Positions 9,269-17,525 of a DNA stretch of 64,000 bases are shown piece by piece (the first letter of the stretch is position 1; the number at the start of each line of letters is the position of its first letter). Where the stretch lies: the NCBI GenBank assembly GCA_028693055.1, contig JAQUWD010000006.1, positions 1 to 64,000 of the forward strand, read 5' to 3'. The position numbers and the translations under genes are program-made. Under the pieces are notes generated by a model. That model did no database searches. It saw nothing but the letters and a program-made list of their open reading frames with translations, and was not told the origin of the DNA. The stretch comes from Eubacteriales bacterium. GTDB taxonomy: Bacteria > Bacillota > Clostridia > Christensenellales > Aristaeellaceae.

Positions 9269-10135
9269 TTATGGCTCGTTCAGGAAGTCCTGTATTTTTT
9301 GCTTATTGCGTTTTAAGTCGGGGCTCAACACCTGCATGCCATTGATGGTTTCATCCACATAAGCGCCTGCAAAGGGCACATGAGCCGCACGAAGGCTTAA
9401 TGCCTCGCCTCCGCTGATCAGGGGAAGCAGCGCATTGACGTCCCATAAGGAAAGGTCTGTTTTCACCTTGCCCAGCTGTCCGGCAGCTAAACGCGCCAAG
9501 TCTAAAAAGCCAAGTCCCTTCAGCTTGTCAACCATAGCGCTCAATACCTTCTGCTGGCGCTCTGTACGATGAAAATCGCTATCGATCTTACGAATGCGGC
9601 AGTAGCTAAGCGCCTGCTTTCCATTTAACAGCTGTAGCCCAGCCCGCTGTAGCAGCTCATCCTTGGGTTCCATCCCAATTTTCTTGTTATAAGCGCTGAT
9701 GATCCCATTTAAGGAGGAAAGCTCCTGAGGGCTAACCTCTACTTCCACGCCGCCTATTTCGTCCACCAGCTCTTCCAGCAAAGAAAAATTCACGGCCACC
9801 GTTCGATCAATGGATACGTCAAAATTATTTTCCAGCGTCGTTTTTAGCAGCTCCGCTCCGCCGAAATAGTAAGCCGCATTCAGCCGTGTCTTGCCGCAGC
9901 CGGGGATAGAAACATACAAATCCCGAAGAAAGGAGAGCAGACGAATCTCCTTCGCATCGGGGTCGATCTGTAACAGCATCATCGTATCGCTGCGCCCATC
10001 CGCTTCCTCTTCATAGGTATCCGTGCCGATGAGCAGAATATTCATGGTTTTAGAATCCTCTGCGTGGGAAAACCCCACGGTAAAGCAAAGGCTCAGCAGC
10101 AGTACAAGCGCCATCAGGCGGCGTAAAATCGGCAT
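9269..10135 (-). CDS. LytR-CpsA-Psr (LCP) family protein
   Basis: LCP enzymes transfer undecaprenyl-linked glycopolymers onto peptidoglycan outside the cell. The 288-residue protein begins with a hydrophobic segment (about residues 5-24) ending in a possible signal-peptidase site SHA-ED, then has NILLIGTDT, RSDTMMLLQID, LRDLYVSIPG, RLNAAYYFGG and the Arg-rich YCRIRKIDSDFHRTERQQ block that binds the lipid pyrophosphate. The domain begins right after the signal, shorter than many LCPs. The ribosome binding site GGGAGGG is eight bases from the ATG. It follows the cation efflux gene by 74 bases on the same strand and may share its transcript. Confidence 0.9.
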   Translation of the reverse strand: MPILRRLMALVLLLSLCFTVGFSHAEDSKTMNILLIGTDTYEEEADGRSDTMMLLQIDPDAKEIRLLSFLRDLYVSIPGCGKTRLNAAYYFGGAELLKTTLENNFDVSIDRTVAVNFSLLEELVDEIGGVEVEVSPQELSSLNGIISAYNKKIGMEPKDELLQRAGLQLLNGKQALSYCRIRKIDSDFHRTERQQKVLSAMVDKLKGLGFLDLARLAAGQLGKVKTDLSLWDVNALLPLISGGEALSLRAAHVPFAGAYVDETINGMQVLSPDLKRNKQKIQDFLNEP

Positions 10136-10209
10136 CCAAAAGGCCCTCCCTTTTTATCATGTCATCATACACAACGTTGGGAAGTTCTCTTTTGTTGCCG
10201 ATGGAAAGA

Positions 10210-11373
10210 TCAGGTGTAATCCGTGTCGAACTGCACCACCAGCCGATAGCGAGGATCTAGCGACGCGGCATAGGCACCGAGCGATTGAAGCAGTTCCTCT
10301 TTTCCCTTGTAACCAGCGGGAAGCACGCAGTCAAAAATCAAATTGATGTGATCCTGCCCCGGTACCATACGAAAGTCATGAAGGCTAAGGCATGGATCCA
10401 TGCGATGAATAAAATCAGTAATCTGCTGATGGATACGGTTTGTGGTCTCATCTGTGGTTGCGATGGGATCCATATGGATACAGATGGGCATATGCAGCTG
10501 GGAGCCGATTTCACGCTCGGCGTTATCGATTACCTCATGAATCTCTACGATGTTACTTTTGTCGCTGACCTCGGCGTGTAAGGAGGCTACGCAGCGGCCG
10601 GGGCCGTAATCGTGAATGACCAAATCATGCACTCCGAGAATGCCGGGATAGCTCAATAGCAGCTCTCGGATACGCTGGGCTTTTTCTGGGTCCGGCTTGC
10701 CGCCCAGCAGCTGATCAATGGTATCCTTGCAAACGTCAAACCCAGCCTTTAAAACAATCAAGGCCACTAAGATACCAACGTATCCATCGATTTCCAGTCC
10801 CCAAATTGCATTGATGCCTACGCATAAAAGCACCGCGCCCGTAGCCATCACGTCGCTTAGGCTGTCCTTTGAGGCTGCTAGCAGCGTTCCGTTATCCGTT
10901 GCCCTGCCAAGCTTGCGATAAAAGAAAAAAAGCCATGTTTTTGCCAGCTCGGATGCAATCAAAATGGCCAGCACAACCCACGATATCGTCAGCGGGGCGG
11001 GATGAAGCGCCGAGTCCACACCGTCCTTTAAAAGGCCTACCGCCACGATCACAATAAGCACGCCTACGCCAAGCGAGCCTAAGTATTCCATGCGCCCGTG
11101 CCCGAAGGGGTGCTCCGCATCCACCGGCTTTTGTGCAATTCTGGTGCTGACCAACGCCATAATACTGCCAGCCGCATCGGAGAGGTTATTGGCAGCGTCG
11201 GCGGTAATGGCTAACGAACCGCTGAGCAGACCAATAAAAAATTTACCTGCTGCTAGCAGCAGGTTTACCAATATCCCCACGCAGGAGCCCAGCGTACCGT
11301 AGGCCGTTCGCACCCCCGGTTCCTTTGTGTTATCCGAATCGTGCACAAACCGGCGTATCAGCCAATTCGTCAT
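10210..11373 (-). CDS. Cation diffusion facilitator family efflux protein
   Basis: CDF transporters export divalent metals (Zn, Mn, Fe, Co) by proton antiport. The start at 11373 (MTNWLIRRFVHD) sits six bases from AAGGAGG; an upstream in-frame start at 11397 would include that site. The 387-residue product has six predicted membrane segments in the first 210 residues, with metal-site residues in ITADAANNLSDAAGS and AASKDSLSDVMA and the motif HPFGHGRMEYLG, then a cytoplasmic domain rich in His and Asp (HDLVIHDYGPG, CIHMDP). The length exceeds simple CDFs by a further C-terminal segment. Metal specificity cannot be read. Confidence 0.92.
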   Translation of the reverse strand: MTNWLIRRFVHDSDNTKEPGVRTAYGTLGSCVGILVNLLLAAGKFFIGLLSGSLAITADAANNLSDAAGSIMALVSTRIAQKPVDAEHPFGHGRMEYLGSLGVGVLIVIVAVGLLKDGVDSALHPAPLTISWVVLAILIASELAKTWLFFFYRKLGRATDNGTLLAASKDSLSDVMATGAVLLCVGINAIWGLEIDGYVGILVALIVLKAGFDVCKDTIDQLLGGKPDPEKAQRIRELLLSYPGILGVHDLVIHDYGPGRCVASLHAEVSDKSNIVEIHEVIDNAEREIGSQLHMPICIHMDPIATTDETTNRIHQQITDFIHRMDPCLSLHDFRMVPGQDHINLIFDCVLPAGYKGKEELLQSLGAYAASLDPRYRLVVQFDTDYT

Positions 11374-11424
11374 AAAGCGACCTCCTTTGCTGCCCATGGC
11401 TTTTGTATGATGGGTAATAGACTA

Positions 11425-11453
11425 ATTATACCAAATTGAAGAGACTAAAGCAA
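11425..11453 (-). promoter_or_regulatory. Promoter of the cation efflux gene
   Basis: Minus strand TTGCTT (11448-11453), 17-base spacer and exact TATAAT (11425-11430), about 50 bases upstream of the chosen start. Confidence 0.7.
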
Positions 11454-11523
11454 ACCATAAATCATACAAATCTAGCCCCTAACCGTCATTCGCCGAAAAA
11501 CGAAGTGAAGGGGCGCACGCGCC

Positions 11524-14500
11524 CTATTGCTCGGGCGAAAGAGCATCCTCTTGTCGTTCCTCCAGAAGCTTCATCAGCTCCTCGGCAGACATGCCCGCAC
11601 TGCCGCCGTCCTCGCCCTCGATGATGGAAGCTAAATCCCCCTTCATCTCCTGCAGCTTGATTATTTTTTCCTCGATGGTTTCAGCAGCGATAAGCTTGTA
11701 CACCTGTAAATGACGGGTTTGTCCAATGCGATACGCCCGGTCGGTAGCCTGCTCCTGGGCCGCCAAATTCCACCATGGATCATAATGAATCACCACGTCG
11801 GCTCCTGTCAGGTTCAATCCCGTGCCGCCCGCCTTTAAAGAAATCAGGAAAACGGTGGTGTCATTTTCGTTGAAGCGCTCAGCCATTTCAAGCCGTTTAT
11901 CTCTGGGCGTCGACCCTTGCAGCAGATCGTAGGATACGCCTTCCTCCTTCAGCCGCTTTTCCAAAATAGCAAGCATGGAGGTGAACTGGGAGAAGAGCAG
12001 CACCTTGTGGCCGCCGCTTTGCGCCTGTAAAACCAGCTCCATACAGGCTTCCAGCTTGGCGCTGCCGCCCTTGTAGTCCTCAAAGCAAAGGGACGGGTCG
12101 CAGCACAGCTGCCGCAGACGGGTCAGCAAAGCCAGCACCTGTAGTTTTCTTTCACCGGGATTGCTGTCGCCGCTACCGGAACGGAGCTTTTGAAGCCCCG
12201 TAATGCTGGCGGCAAGGTAGACTTTATGCTGCTCCTCCGACAGCTCCACAGGCACAATCGTGGTTTCCTTGGGCGGCAGCTCGGTTAAAACGTCTTTTTT
12301 AAGCCGCCTGAGCAAAAACGGAGCGATCATCCGTCGGAGCTGTGCGCGGGAATTCTCGTCTTTGTTTTTTACTATGGGCAGCTCAAAGCGCTGCCTAAAG
12401 CGGTTATAGTTAAACAGGTAGCCGGGCATTAGGAAATCAAAGATGCTCCATAGCTCGGACAGTCTGTTTTCCACCGGCGTACCCGTCAGGGCAAAGCGCT
12501 GCACCGACGCAATGTTTTTAACCGCCTGTGCGTTTTTGGTGACATGGTTCTTGATATACTGCGCCTCGTCAATAATGCAGTAATGGAATTGCATACCGCG
12601 GTAAAGCATTTCGTCCCGACGCAAAAGATCATAGGAGGTTACCAGAATATCTCCCTGCTGGGTTGAGGCGATTATCGCCTCTCGAACCGAAGCCGTGCCC
12701 ACCACGGCCTTTACGCATAGCTCCGGGGCAAATTTGTCAAACTCCGCCTTCCAGTTCAGCACCAAGGACGCGGGGCATACAATCAAGGACGGCGGCAGAT
12801 GCTCCTTCTGCCGGGCGTAGAGCACAGCAATGATCTGCACCGTTTTTCCAAGGCCCATATCATCAGCCAAGATACCGCATAGTCCGCATTCCTCCAGCGT
12901 TCGCAGCCAGCGGTAGCCTGTCTCCTGATAAGCCCGTAGAATATTCTGCATGGCGGGCGGGGCTTCGTAATCGCTATCGGCGGCATTGCGTACGGAGCGC
13001 ACCAGCGCTTTAAAGGCAGGATCTCTGCGTAAGGTAGCCTTGCGGTTATCCTCCCGAAACAGCCCGTCAAGGTACAGCGCCCGGAAGGCGGGAGCCTCGA
13101 TGTGGCCGGTCGCCAGCTGCTTATCCGTGAACTGCATACCGTCCGCCAGCAGCGCCACATCGCCGAGCGCTCCCTCGTCCAGCTGCAAGAACTGCCCGTT
13201 TTTGAGTCGGAAATATTTGCGGCGTTCATGATAAGCGCTCAGCACCGCCGCCAACTCTTCTACGGGGAACTGATCCACATCAAAATCCATTTTGAGCAGT
13301 CCGCTTTCCAGCCGTACCCCGATTTGCACCTTGTTGGCGGTTGAGGTCAGGTAGCGCTTCAACGCATCGCTGATATGCACCGTAGCCTGAGCCTGTAACG
13401 CAGGCAGCTGTTCGGTCAGGAACGCATAGATCTGATCGTCCCCGTTCATCTCAAGGGCTTCATTTTCCTCACAGCCAAAGGCCCGTTGAACGTCCTGCAG
13501 GAAGCGACGCTCGGTCTGGGGATCGCGGCGATGGGAAGGGACCTCGCCCTTGATAGCCATGGGCGCCCCTTCCGGTGAGAGGGCCAACAATTGTTGGTTG
13601 ACCAACTCGATGATATCGTTTTGGTACTCTGCCGCCGCCAGCCCCACCACCCGGTCGCGCCGAGGCGCGTCCAAGAACAAATGGGCGTTCATGACCTCCG
13701 GCAGGCAACGGGTAAGCAAGCCGTCCTTATCCAGAATCGTAACATAGGGCTTGATGGCTGGCAGCACGGCGGAGCAGAAAGTCACCGTATCCGTTTCGCT
13801 AAAGCTGTAGGCGATGCTTTGGCCTCGAAAAAGCTTTAGGAGCGGCGCGAGAACGGCGCTGCGTTTCTCGTCCATACGATACAGTCGATTGCGCTTGAGC
13901 AGGTAGAGCCTTGCGCCGTCGGAGAAAAGCGACGTATCGTAACAGCTAAGCTGCATTCCGCCCGGAATCGCTTCAATGGTAAGCTGAATCTCCGGCTGAT
14001 TTGCAGCAAAATAAATCCTGTTCAGATCGGGAGGAAGCGTTTCGCCTTCCTCCAAGCTGTCCAACCGTCTGACGCAGCGGTCAACAAACAAGGGCGTTGT
14101 GGAGCGATAGGTTTTCAGCAGCTCCTTTTCGTAGCTCCATGCAATGCTTTTTCCCTCATACAGATCGAACAGCTCGTCAAAGGCGGCGGGAGAAAGGTGC
14201 AGCTCCCGCTGCTCCGATTGCGGCGTAGAAACGTACCCTTCTCTGAGAGAATATTTTAATACAAAGGATAGCATCTTCTTTCCCTCGTCATTCAACACGC
14301 TGGGCGTATGAACAAAGGAAAGGAATTTACCGTAGGAAATCTTTTGCTTTTGCGTAAAGGCCTTGCAAAGGTCGTAAACGCTTTTTACCATATAGGTGTG
14401 GATTTGACCGATGGAAAAGGTCAAATAGGATGCGTTAAACTGGGGTCGCAGGAACAACGTAGGCTCCAGATGAATCTGGTTGATCAGGCTTGTTTCTTCC

Positions 14501-14901
14501 GGCTCCGCCATATAAGCGTTCAGAAGCTGTATAGCCGCTAAATCGGTATTACATTCGTTTTGCCCCTGCGGTTCAATTTTTTCCAGCAGGTTGTTCTTTT
14601 CCATATATTCCTGTGCAAACAGCAGCAGCGCCACGCAATGCTTACAAAGCCCCGGATGCTCGCTCCACGCCGGGCAGGAGCAATAGGAATTATCCAGCTC
14701 GCCGTCGCTATCCACATCCACCTGCGTTTCATAGATGGACGTTCCTCGAATCTTAGCCTTCACAAACCATCCGCCGTCGGCGTTTTCATAGATATCGGCA
14801 CTACGGATTCGAGTTCCTGCCTGACGAAAATATTCCTGACCGCGTTGATAGGTCCGCCGGTTGTCAGTCTCTTTGCTAATCATCAATGGGTTTAGTTTCA
14901 T
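11524..14901 (-). CDS. SWI2/SNF2-family helicase with SWIM zinc finger
   Basis: This is a 1125-residue DNA translocase of the bacterial SNF2 (RapA/HepA-like) group. The N-terminus holds a SWIM finger C74-x-C76-x9-C86-x-H88, followed by a long SNF2-associated region (about residues 100-640). The ATPase core starts with GILADDMGLGKT (about 675-682), has DEAQ (about 778), LTGTPVENR, and the C-terminal lobe with LLFSQFTSML, LKAGGTGLNL and QATDRAYRIGQ (about 1045-1056). All motifs look intact. It is monocistronic with its own promoter. Such proteins remodel DNA-protein complexes; the specific target is unknown. No defence-type partner gene (methylase, nuclease) is next to it. Confidence 0.93.
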   Translation of the reverse strand: MKLNPLMISKETDNRRTYQRGQEYFRQAGTRIRSADIYENADGGWFVKAKIRGTSIYETQVDVDSDGELDNSYCSCPAWSEHPGLCKHCVALLLFAQEYMEKNNLLEKIEPQGQNECNTDLAAIQLLNAYMAEPEETSLINQIHLEPTLFLRPQFNASYLTFSIGQIHTYMVKSVYDLCKAFTQKQKISYGKFLSFVHTPSVLNDEGKKMLSFVLKYSLREGYVSTPQSEQRELHLSPAAFDELFDLYEGKSIAWSYEKELLKTYRSTTPLFVDRCVRRLDSLEEGETLPPDLNRIYFAANQPEIQLTIEAIPGGMQLSCYDTSLFSDGARLYLLKRNRLYRMDEKRSAVLAPLLKLFRGQSIAYSFSETDTVTFCSAVLPAIKPYVTILDKDGLLTRCLPEVMNAHLFLDAPRRDRVVGLAAAEYQNDIIELVNQQLLALSPEGAPMAIKGEVPSHRRDPQTERRFLQDVQRAFGCEENEALEMNGDDQIYAFLTEQLPALQAQATVHISDALKRYLTSTANKVQIGVRLESGLLKMDFDVDQFPVEELAAVLSAYHERRKYFRLKNGQFLQLDEGALGDVALLADGMQFTDKQLATGHIEAPAFRALYLDGLFREDNRKATLRRDPAFKALVRSVRNAADSDYEAPPAMQNILRAYQETGYRWLRTLEECGLCGILADDMGLGKTVQIIAVLYARQKEHLPPSLIVCPASLVLNWKAEFDKFAPELCVKAVVGTASVREAIIASTQQGDILVTSYDLLRRDEMLYRGMQFHYCIIDEAQYIKNHVTKNAQAVKNIASVQRFALTGTPVENRLSELWSIFDFLMPGYLFNYNRFRQRFELPIVKNKDENSRAQLRRMIAPFLLRRLKKDVLTELPPKETTIVPVELSEEQHKVYLAASITGLQKLRSGSGDSNPGERKLQVLALLTRLRQLCCDPSLCFEDYKGGSAKLEACMELVLQAQSGGHKVLLFSQFTSMLAILEKRLKEEGVSYDLLQGSTPRDKRLEMAERFNENDTTVFLISLKAGGTGLNLTGADVVIHYDPWWNLAAQEQATDRAYRIGQTRHLQVYKLIAAETIEEKIIKLQEMKGDLASIIEGEDGGSAGMSAEELMKLLEERQEDALSPEQ

Positions 14902-14941
14902 GCTAATGCCTCGCCGTCAATGGAATGGGTTTCATAAAGCG

Positions 14942-14970
14942 AGTATACCGTTTTATAAGCTTCTGTGCAA
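14942..14970 (-). promoter_or_regulatory. Promoter of the SNF2-family gene
   Basis: Minus strand TTGCAC (14965-14970), 17-base spacer and TATACT (14942-14947), about 40 bases upstream of the start codon. Confidence 0.65.
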
Positions 14971-15076
14971 GAGCGATGAGGACTTGAAGCACCTTTTGCG
15001 ATCCCCTTCATAGTATGTAGAGAGCGGCTAAACCCACTGCCGCTTATCGTGTCCCTTGGAAAAGGAGAGAAATGCT

Positions 15077-15511
15077 ATGAGCCTTTGCACCAATTATCGT
15101 AACCAGCTGGAGGAGTCTGTGCAGGACGAACTCTGCGACGCCGGTTTTTACGCGCAGATTGCAAACGAAGCCCCTACCCAAGAGCTTCGTGAGCTGATTA
15201 TCAGCATTGTGGGTGACGAATATGGTCACGCCAGACTGCAGGCTTCCCTTCTTGGTATTTGCCCGCCGCCCGTATCCTGCCCTCCCGATTGCCCCAGCGC
15301 CACCGGTAGCTTTAGCGCTGATGTGGAAACCGCCATTCAGGGCGAGCTGGGTGCCATCCGCCGCTATGCGGAACTGGCGATGTGTGCGCCCACATTGAAG
15401 ATTCGCTATTTGCTCACCTCGATATTGGGCGACGAATACGCCCATGCCCGTATCTGGACCGCCATGCTACAGGCTGAGTCGTTGTGCGGCACCAATCCTT
15501 GCAGCCGTTAA
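15077..15511 (+). CDS. Ferritin-like di-iron-type protein with duplicated helix pair
   Basis: This 144-residue protein is made of two similar halves: GDEYGHARL with an upstream ELCDAGFYAQIA, and GDEYAHARIW with an upstream ELGAIRRYAELA. The E...Y and xDExxHA patterns are those of ferritin-like/rubrerythrin helices that bind two metals. A Cys/Pro-rich linker (CPPPVSCPPDCP) joins the halves and the C-terminus is Cys-containing. The start at 15077 follows AAAGGAGAG; an in-frame ATG at 15056 would take in that site. The upstream bases AC-16-CATAGTATG (about 14995-15020) loosely resemble a late sporulation promoter; this is weak. Function (iron or peroxide handling, or spore-associated) is not settled. 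Confidence 0.75.
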   Translation: MSLCTNYRNQLEESVQDELCDAGFYAQIANEAPTQELRELIISIVGDEYGHARLQASLLGICPPPVSCPPDCPSATGSFSADVETAIQGELGAIRRYAELAMCAPTLKIRYLLTSILGDEYAHARIWTAMLQAESLCGTNPCSR

Positions 15512-15533
15512 AATGAAATAGGCACAGCAGAGC

Positions 15534-15594
15534 CGGGGCTTCCTTAGAAAGCCCCGACAAAGACTGTATCGGGGGAGCCCACAGGCTCCCCCGA
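15534..15594 (+). terminator. Two adjacent perfect hairpins after the ferritin-like gene
   Basis: Stem one: CGGGGCTT (15534-15541) with its complement (15549-15556). Stem two: TCGGGGGAGCC (15569-15579) with its complement (15584-15594) and a four-base loop. Neither has a good T-tract, so they may protect or pause the transcript; a T-tracted hairpin follows at 15647. Confidence 0.5.
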
Positions 15595-15646
15595 TTGCAT
15601 TCGTATCGATCGGCTATGCCGCATACATCCCCAAAACTGGCGAAAT

Positions 15647-15665
15647 AGCGCGTAGCGCTTTTTTT
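15647..15665 (+). terminator. Short terminator hairpin
   Basis: AGCGC-GTA-GCGCT followed by seven T. The short stem with a clean T-tract fits intrinsic termination of the ferritin-like gene's transcript. Confidence 0.55.
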
Positions 15666-15680
15666 CAAATATCGGATGGT

Positions 15681-15911
15681 TTACAGGGAATAGGGTTCTC
15701 CATAGGATACGGCGCGGTTGTTCACAAAGCCGTTGCGATAAATGATGCGCTTTGGCTGGCCGGTCGTACGCAAATAGGGGTTCGGTACGGCGCCGTCGTA
15801 ATCCGGCCAGATCTGCTCAAGCAGCGTCAAATTGGGTGTATATTGGCAGTTAGCGCAGCCTATTGGCGGCGCATTGATAATCGCTTCCGCACGATGAAAG
15901 CTACAGCACAT
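15681..15911 (-). CDS. Small cysteine-containing protein of unknown function
   Basis: A 76-residue open frame starting MCCSFHRAEAIINAPP, with a C-x2-C pair (GCANCQY) near residue 19 and a Tyr/Asn/Arg-rich rest (PNPYLRTTGQPKRIIYRNGF). It has a strong AAGGAGG site seven bases before the ATG, which makes it a likely real gene. I do not recognise the family. It is tail-to-tail with the ferritin-like gene. Size and composition are compatible with a small structural or coat-type protein, but that is only a guess. Confidence 0.6.
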   Translation of the reverse strand: MCCSFHRAEAIINAPPIGCANCQYTPNLTLLEQIWPDYDGAVPNPYLRTTGQPKRIIYRNGFVNNRAVSYGEPYSL

Positions 15912-16155
15912 AGGAAATCCTCCTTCGCTTCAAAGGGAAAGTCGCTCTCCCTGAATGCAGCGGGAGCTCTGCCGGGGAGGGGTGCAATAAGAATTAGCTC
16001 GGTCAGGCTCCCTTTAACAGCATATGCATGGAATTGAAACCAGTGCGCAGGCTCTTATGGATACCCCATGCCAAACGCATGAATAAAAGATGGCAGTTAA
16101 ATATGCTATCATTCCTCAAAAGCAATCTTGGAGGATCATATCATGATGGAATGAA

Positions 16156-16445
16156 ATGCTTGCTAAAGGCGAAGGAGAAAAGCTGCGCAGAATACTTGCG
16201 ATAGACGGCTAAACCCACCGTGGAACGGCTGCCAGTAAGCAAAAAGCCAGTCACCTTGTAAGTACGGTGGATGAGTATGAATTCTGCTTGGGTCAGAGCC
16301 GAGTGGATAAAAAAGCAATGAGATGACCGTAATTCGAGAATGACATAAAATACTTAACATCAAGGGGCATATCATAACCACACACGCGATGGAAACCGAA
16401 ATTGTGAAGCAAATCCATAAAAACCATGGCTATCGCCTTCATATG
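16156..16445 (+). pseudogene. Decayed ISAs1-family (DDE) transposase remnant
   Basis: Broken frames match ISAs1-type transposases. From the ATG at 16156 the translation gives LRRILAIDG, a stop where Lys is expected, then THRGTAASKQKASHLVS and FCLGQSRVDKKA, followed by more stops. After a frame shift the match resumes at 16356 with NIKGHIITTHAMETEIVKQI, the family's IKGxIVTxDAMGxQxEI block, with the catalytic Asp changed to His. Stops and frame shift show it is dead. No clear inverted ends were found. The rest of the 640-base gap (15912-16155 and 16446-16550) shows no gene, only short open stretches. Confidence 0.75.
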
Positions 16446-16550
16446 TTTGACGTGTCGCCCTCTCTCCTCTCCATTGACAGCGCCCGTACTTCATGATATA
16501 CCAAATAGGCTTTTAGCCTTTTAAACATAACGAAAACGGAGCGTGCCGGA

Positions 16551-17480
16551 ATGAAGATTCTTTTCGCGCCTATGGAGGGCGTGGCTCATTATCAGTACAG
16601 AAGCGCCCAGATCGCCTGCTTTCGTCCAGCGGACGAATACTTTCTGCCCTTTATCAGCCCGCGAAACAATACATTTTCTCACCGAGAATTGCAGGACGTG
16701 CTGCCAGAAAACAATCTGGGCGCGCCTGCAATCCCCCAGCTTTTGGCCAATGATTCCAAGTGTTTCCTTTGGGCGGCGGGCGAACTGGCTCAAATGGGCT
16801 ACCGAGAGGTAAACCTAAATTTAGGTTGCCCATCTGGCACCGTGGTCAGCAAGCATAAAGGAGCGGGTCAGCTAGCGGATGTAACGGCGCTAAAAGAATT
16901 TCTTACGGAAATTTTTCTCCATTGCCCTCTGTCCATATCGCTGAAAACCAGATTAGGAATGAAGGACCCCGGCGAGTTCGAACCGCTTTTACAGCTATAC
17001 AGCCAGTTTCCCTTGGCTCGCCTGATTGTACATCCGCGCGTTCGGGAGGACTATTATCGGGAGCCCGTCCGTATGGAGGGCTTTCGGCAAGCGCTGGCTC
17101 AGATACAGGGAACGCTTTGCTATAACGGCGATTTATTTACCGCCCAGCGCCTCCATGATTTTCAAGACGAGTGGCCCCAAGTTCAGCAGGTGATGTGCGG
17201 CCGTGGTTTTCTCCTCCATCCCGGCTTGATGGAGCTGTGGGACGGCACGGGGACGGAAACCCCGGAGAGACTGCGGCAGTTTCACGATCGACTGATGGAA
17301 AACTATCAACGCGATATCGGCAACGCTACCTTTGTGCTATGTAAGATGAAGGAGGTATGGACATGGCTGGGCGTTGGCCAAAACGTAAGCGCGAAAGCAA
17401 TGAAGCGAATCCGCAAGGCAGACGGGTATTCCCGCTATAACGAGGCGGTAGCAGGCGCTTTTGAAGAAATGGGCGGGTGA
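16551..17480 (+). CDS. tRNA-dihydrouridine synthase family protein
   Basis: Dus enzymes reduce uridines in the D-loop of tRNA with FMN and NADPH. The 309-residue protein starts MKILFAPMEGVAHYQYR, the FMN-binding N-terminus, and has NLNLGCPSGTVVSKHKGAG (about residues 93-111) with the catalytic Cys in GCPS, then TRLGM, the HPR motif (IVHPRVREDYY) and CYNGDLFT and GRGFLLHPG barrel motifs. The helical tail is typical. It is somewhat divergent from DusB and resembles the extra Dus-like genes of Clostridia. It stands alone, between a transposase remnant and a convergent operon. Confidence 0.88.
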   Translation: MKILFAPMEGVAHYQYRSAQIACFRPADEYFLPFISPRNNTFSHRELQDVLPENNLGAPAIPQLLANDSKCFLWAAGELAQMGYREVNLNLGCPSGTVVSKHKGAGQLADVTALKEFLTEIFLHCPLSISLKTRLGMKDPGEFEPLLQLYSQFPLARLIVHPRVREDYYREPVRMEGFRQALAQIQGTLCYNGDLFTAQRLHDFQDEWPQVQQVMCGRGFLLHPGLMELWDGTGTETPERLRQFHDRLMENYQRDIGNATFVLCKMKEVWTWLGVGQNVSAKAMKRIRKADGYSRYNEAVAGAFEEMGG

Positions 17481-17525
17481 ACGGCTACTCCGTCTTATCT
17501 GTGCTTTAGCAATGGTGCAAAGGGA

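Noticed and set aside
11524-14901. SNF2 helicase as part of a phage-defence system
   Set aside because: No nuclease, methylase or other defence partner adjoins it; the gene is alone with housekeeping neighbours.
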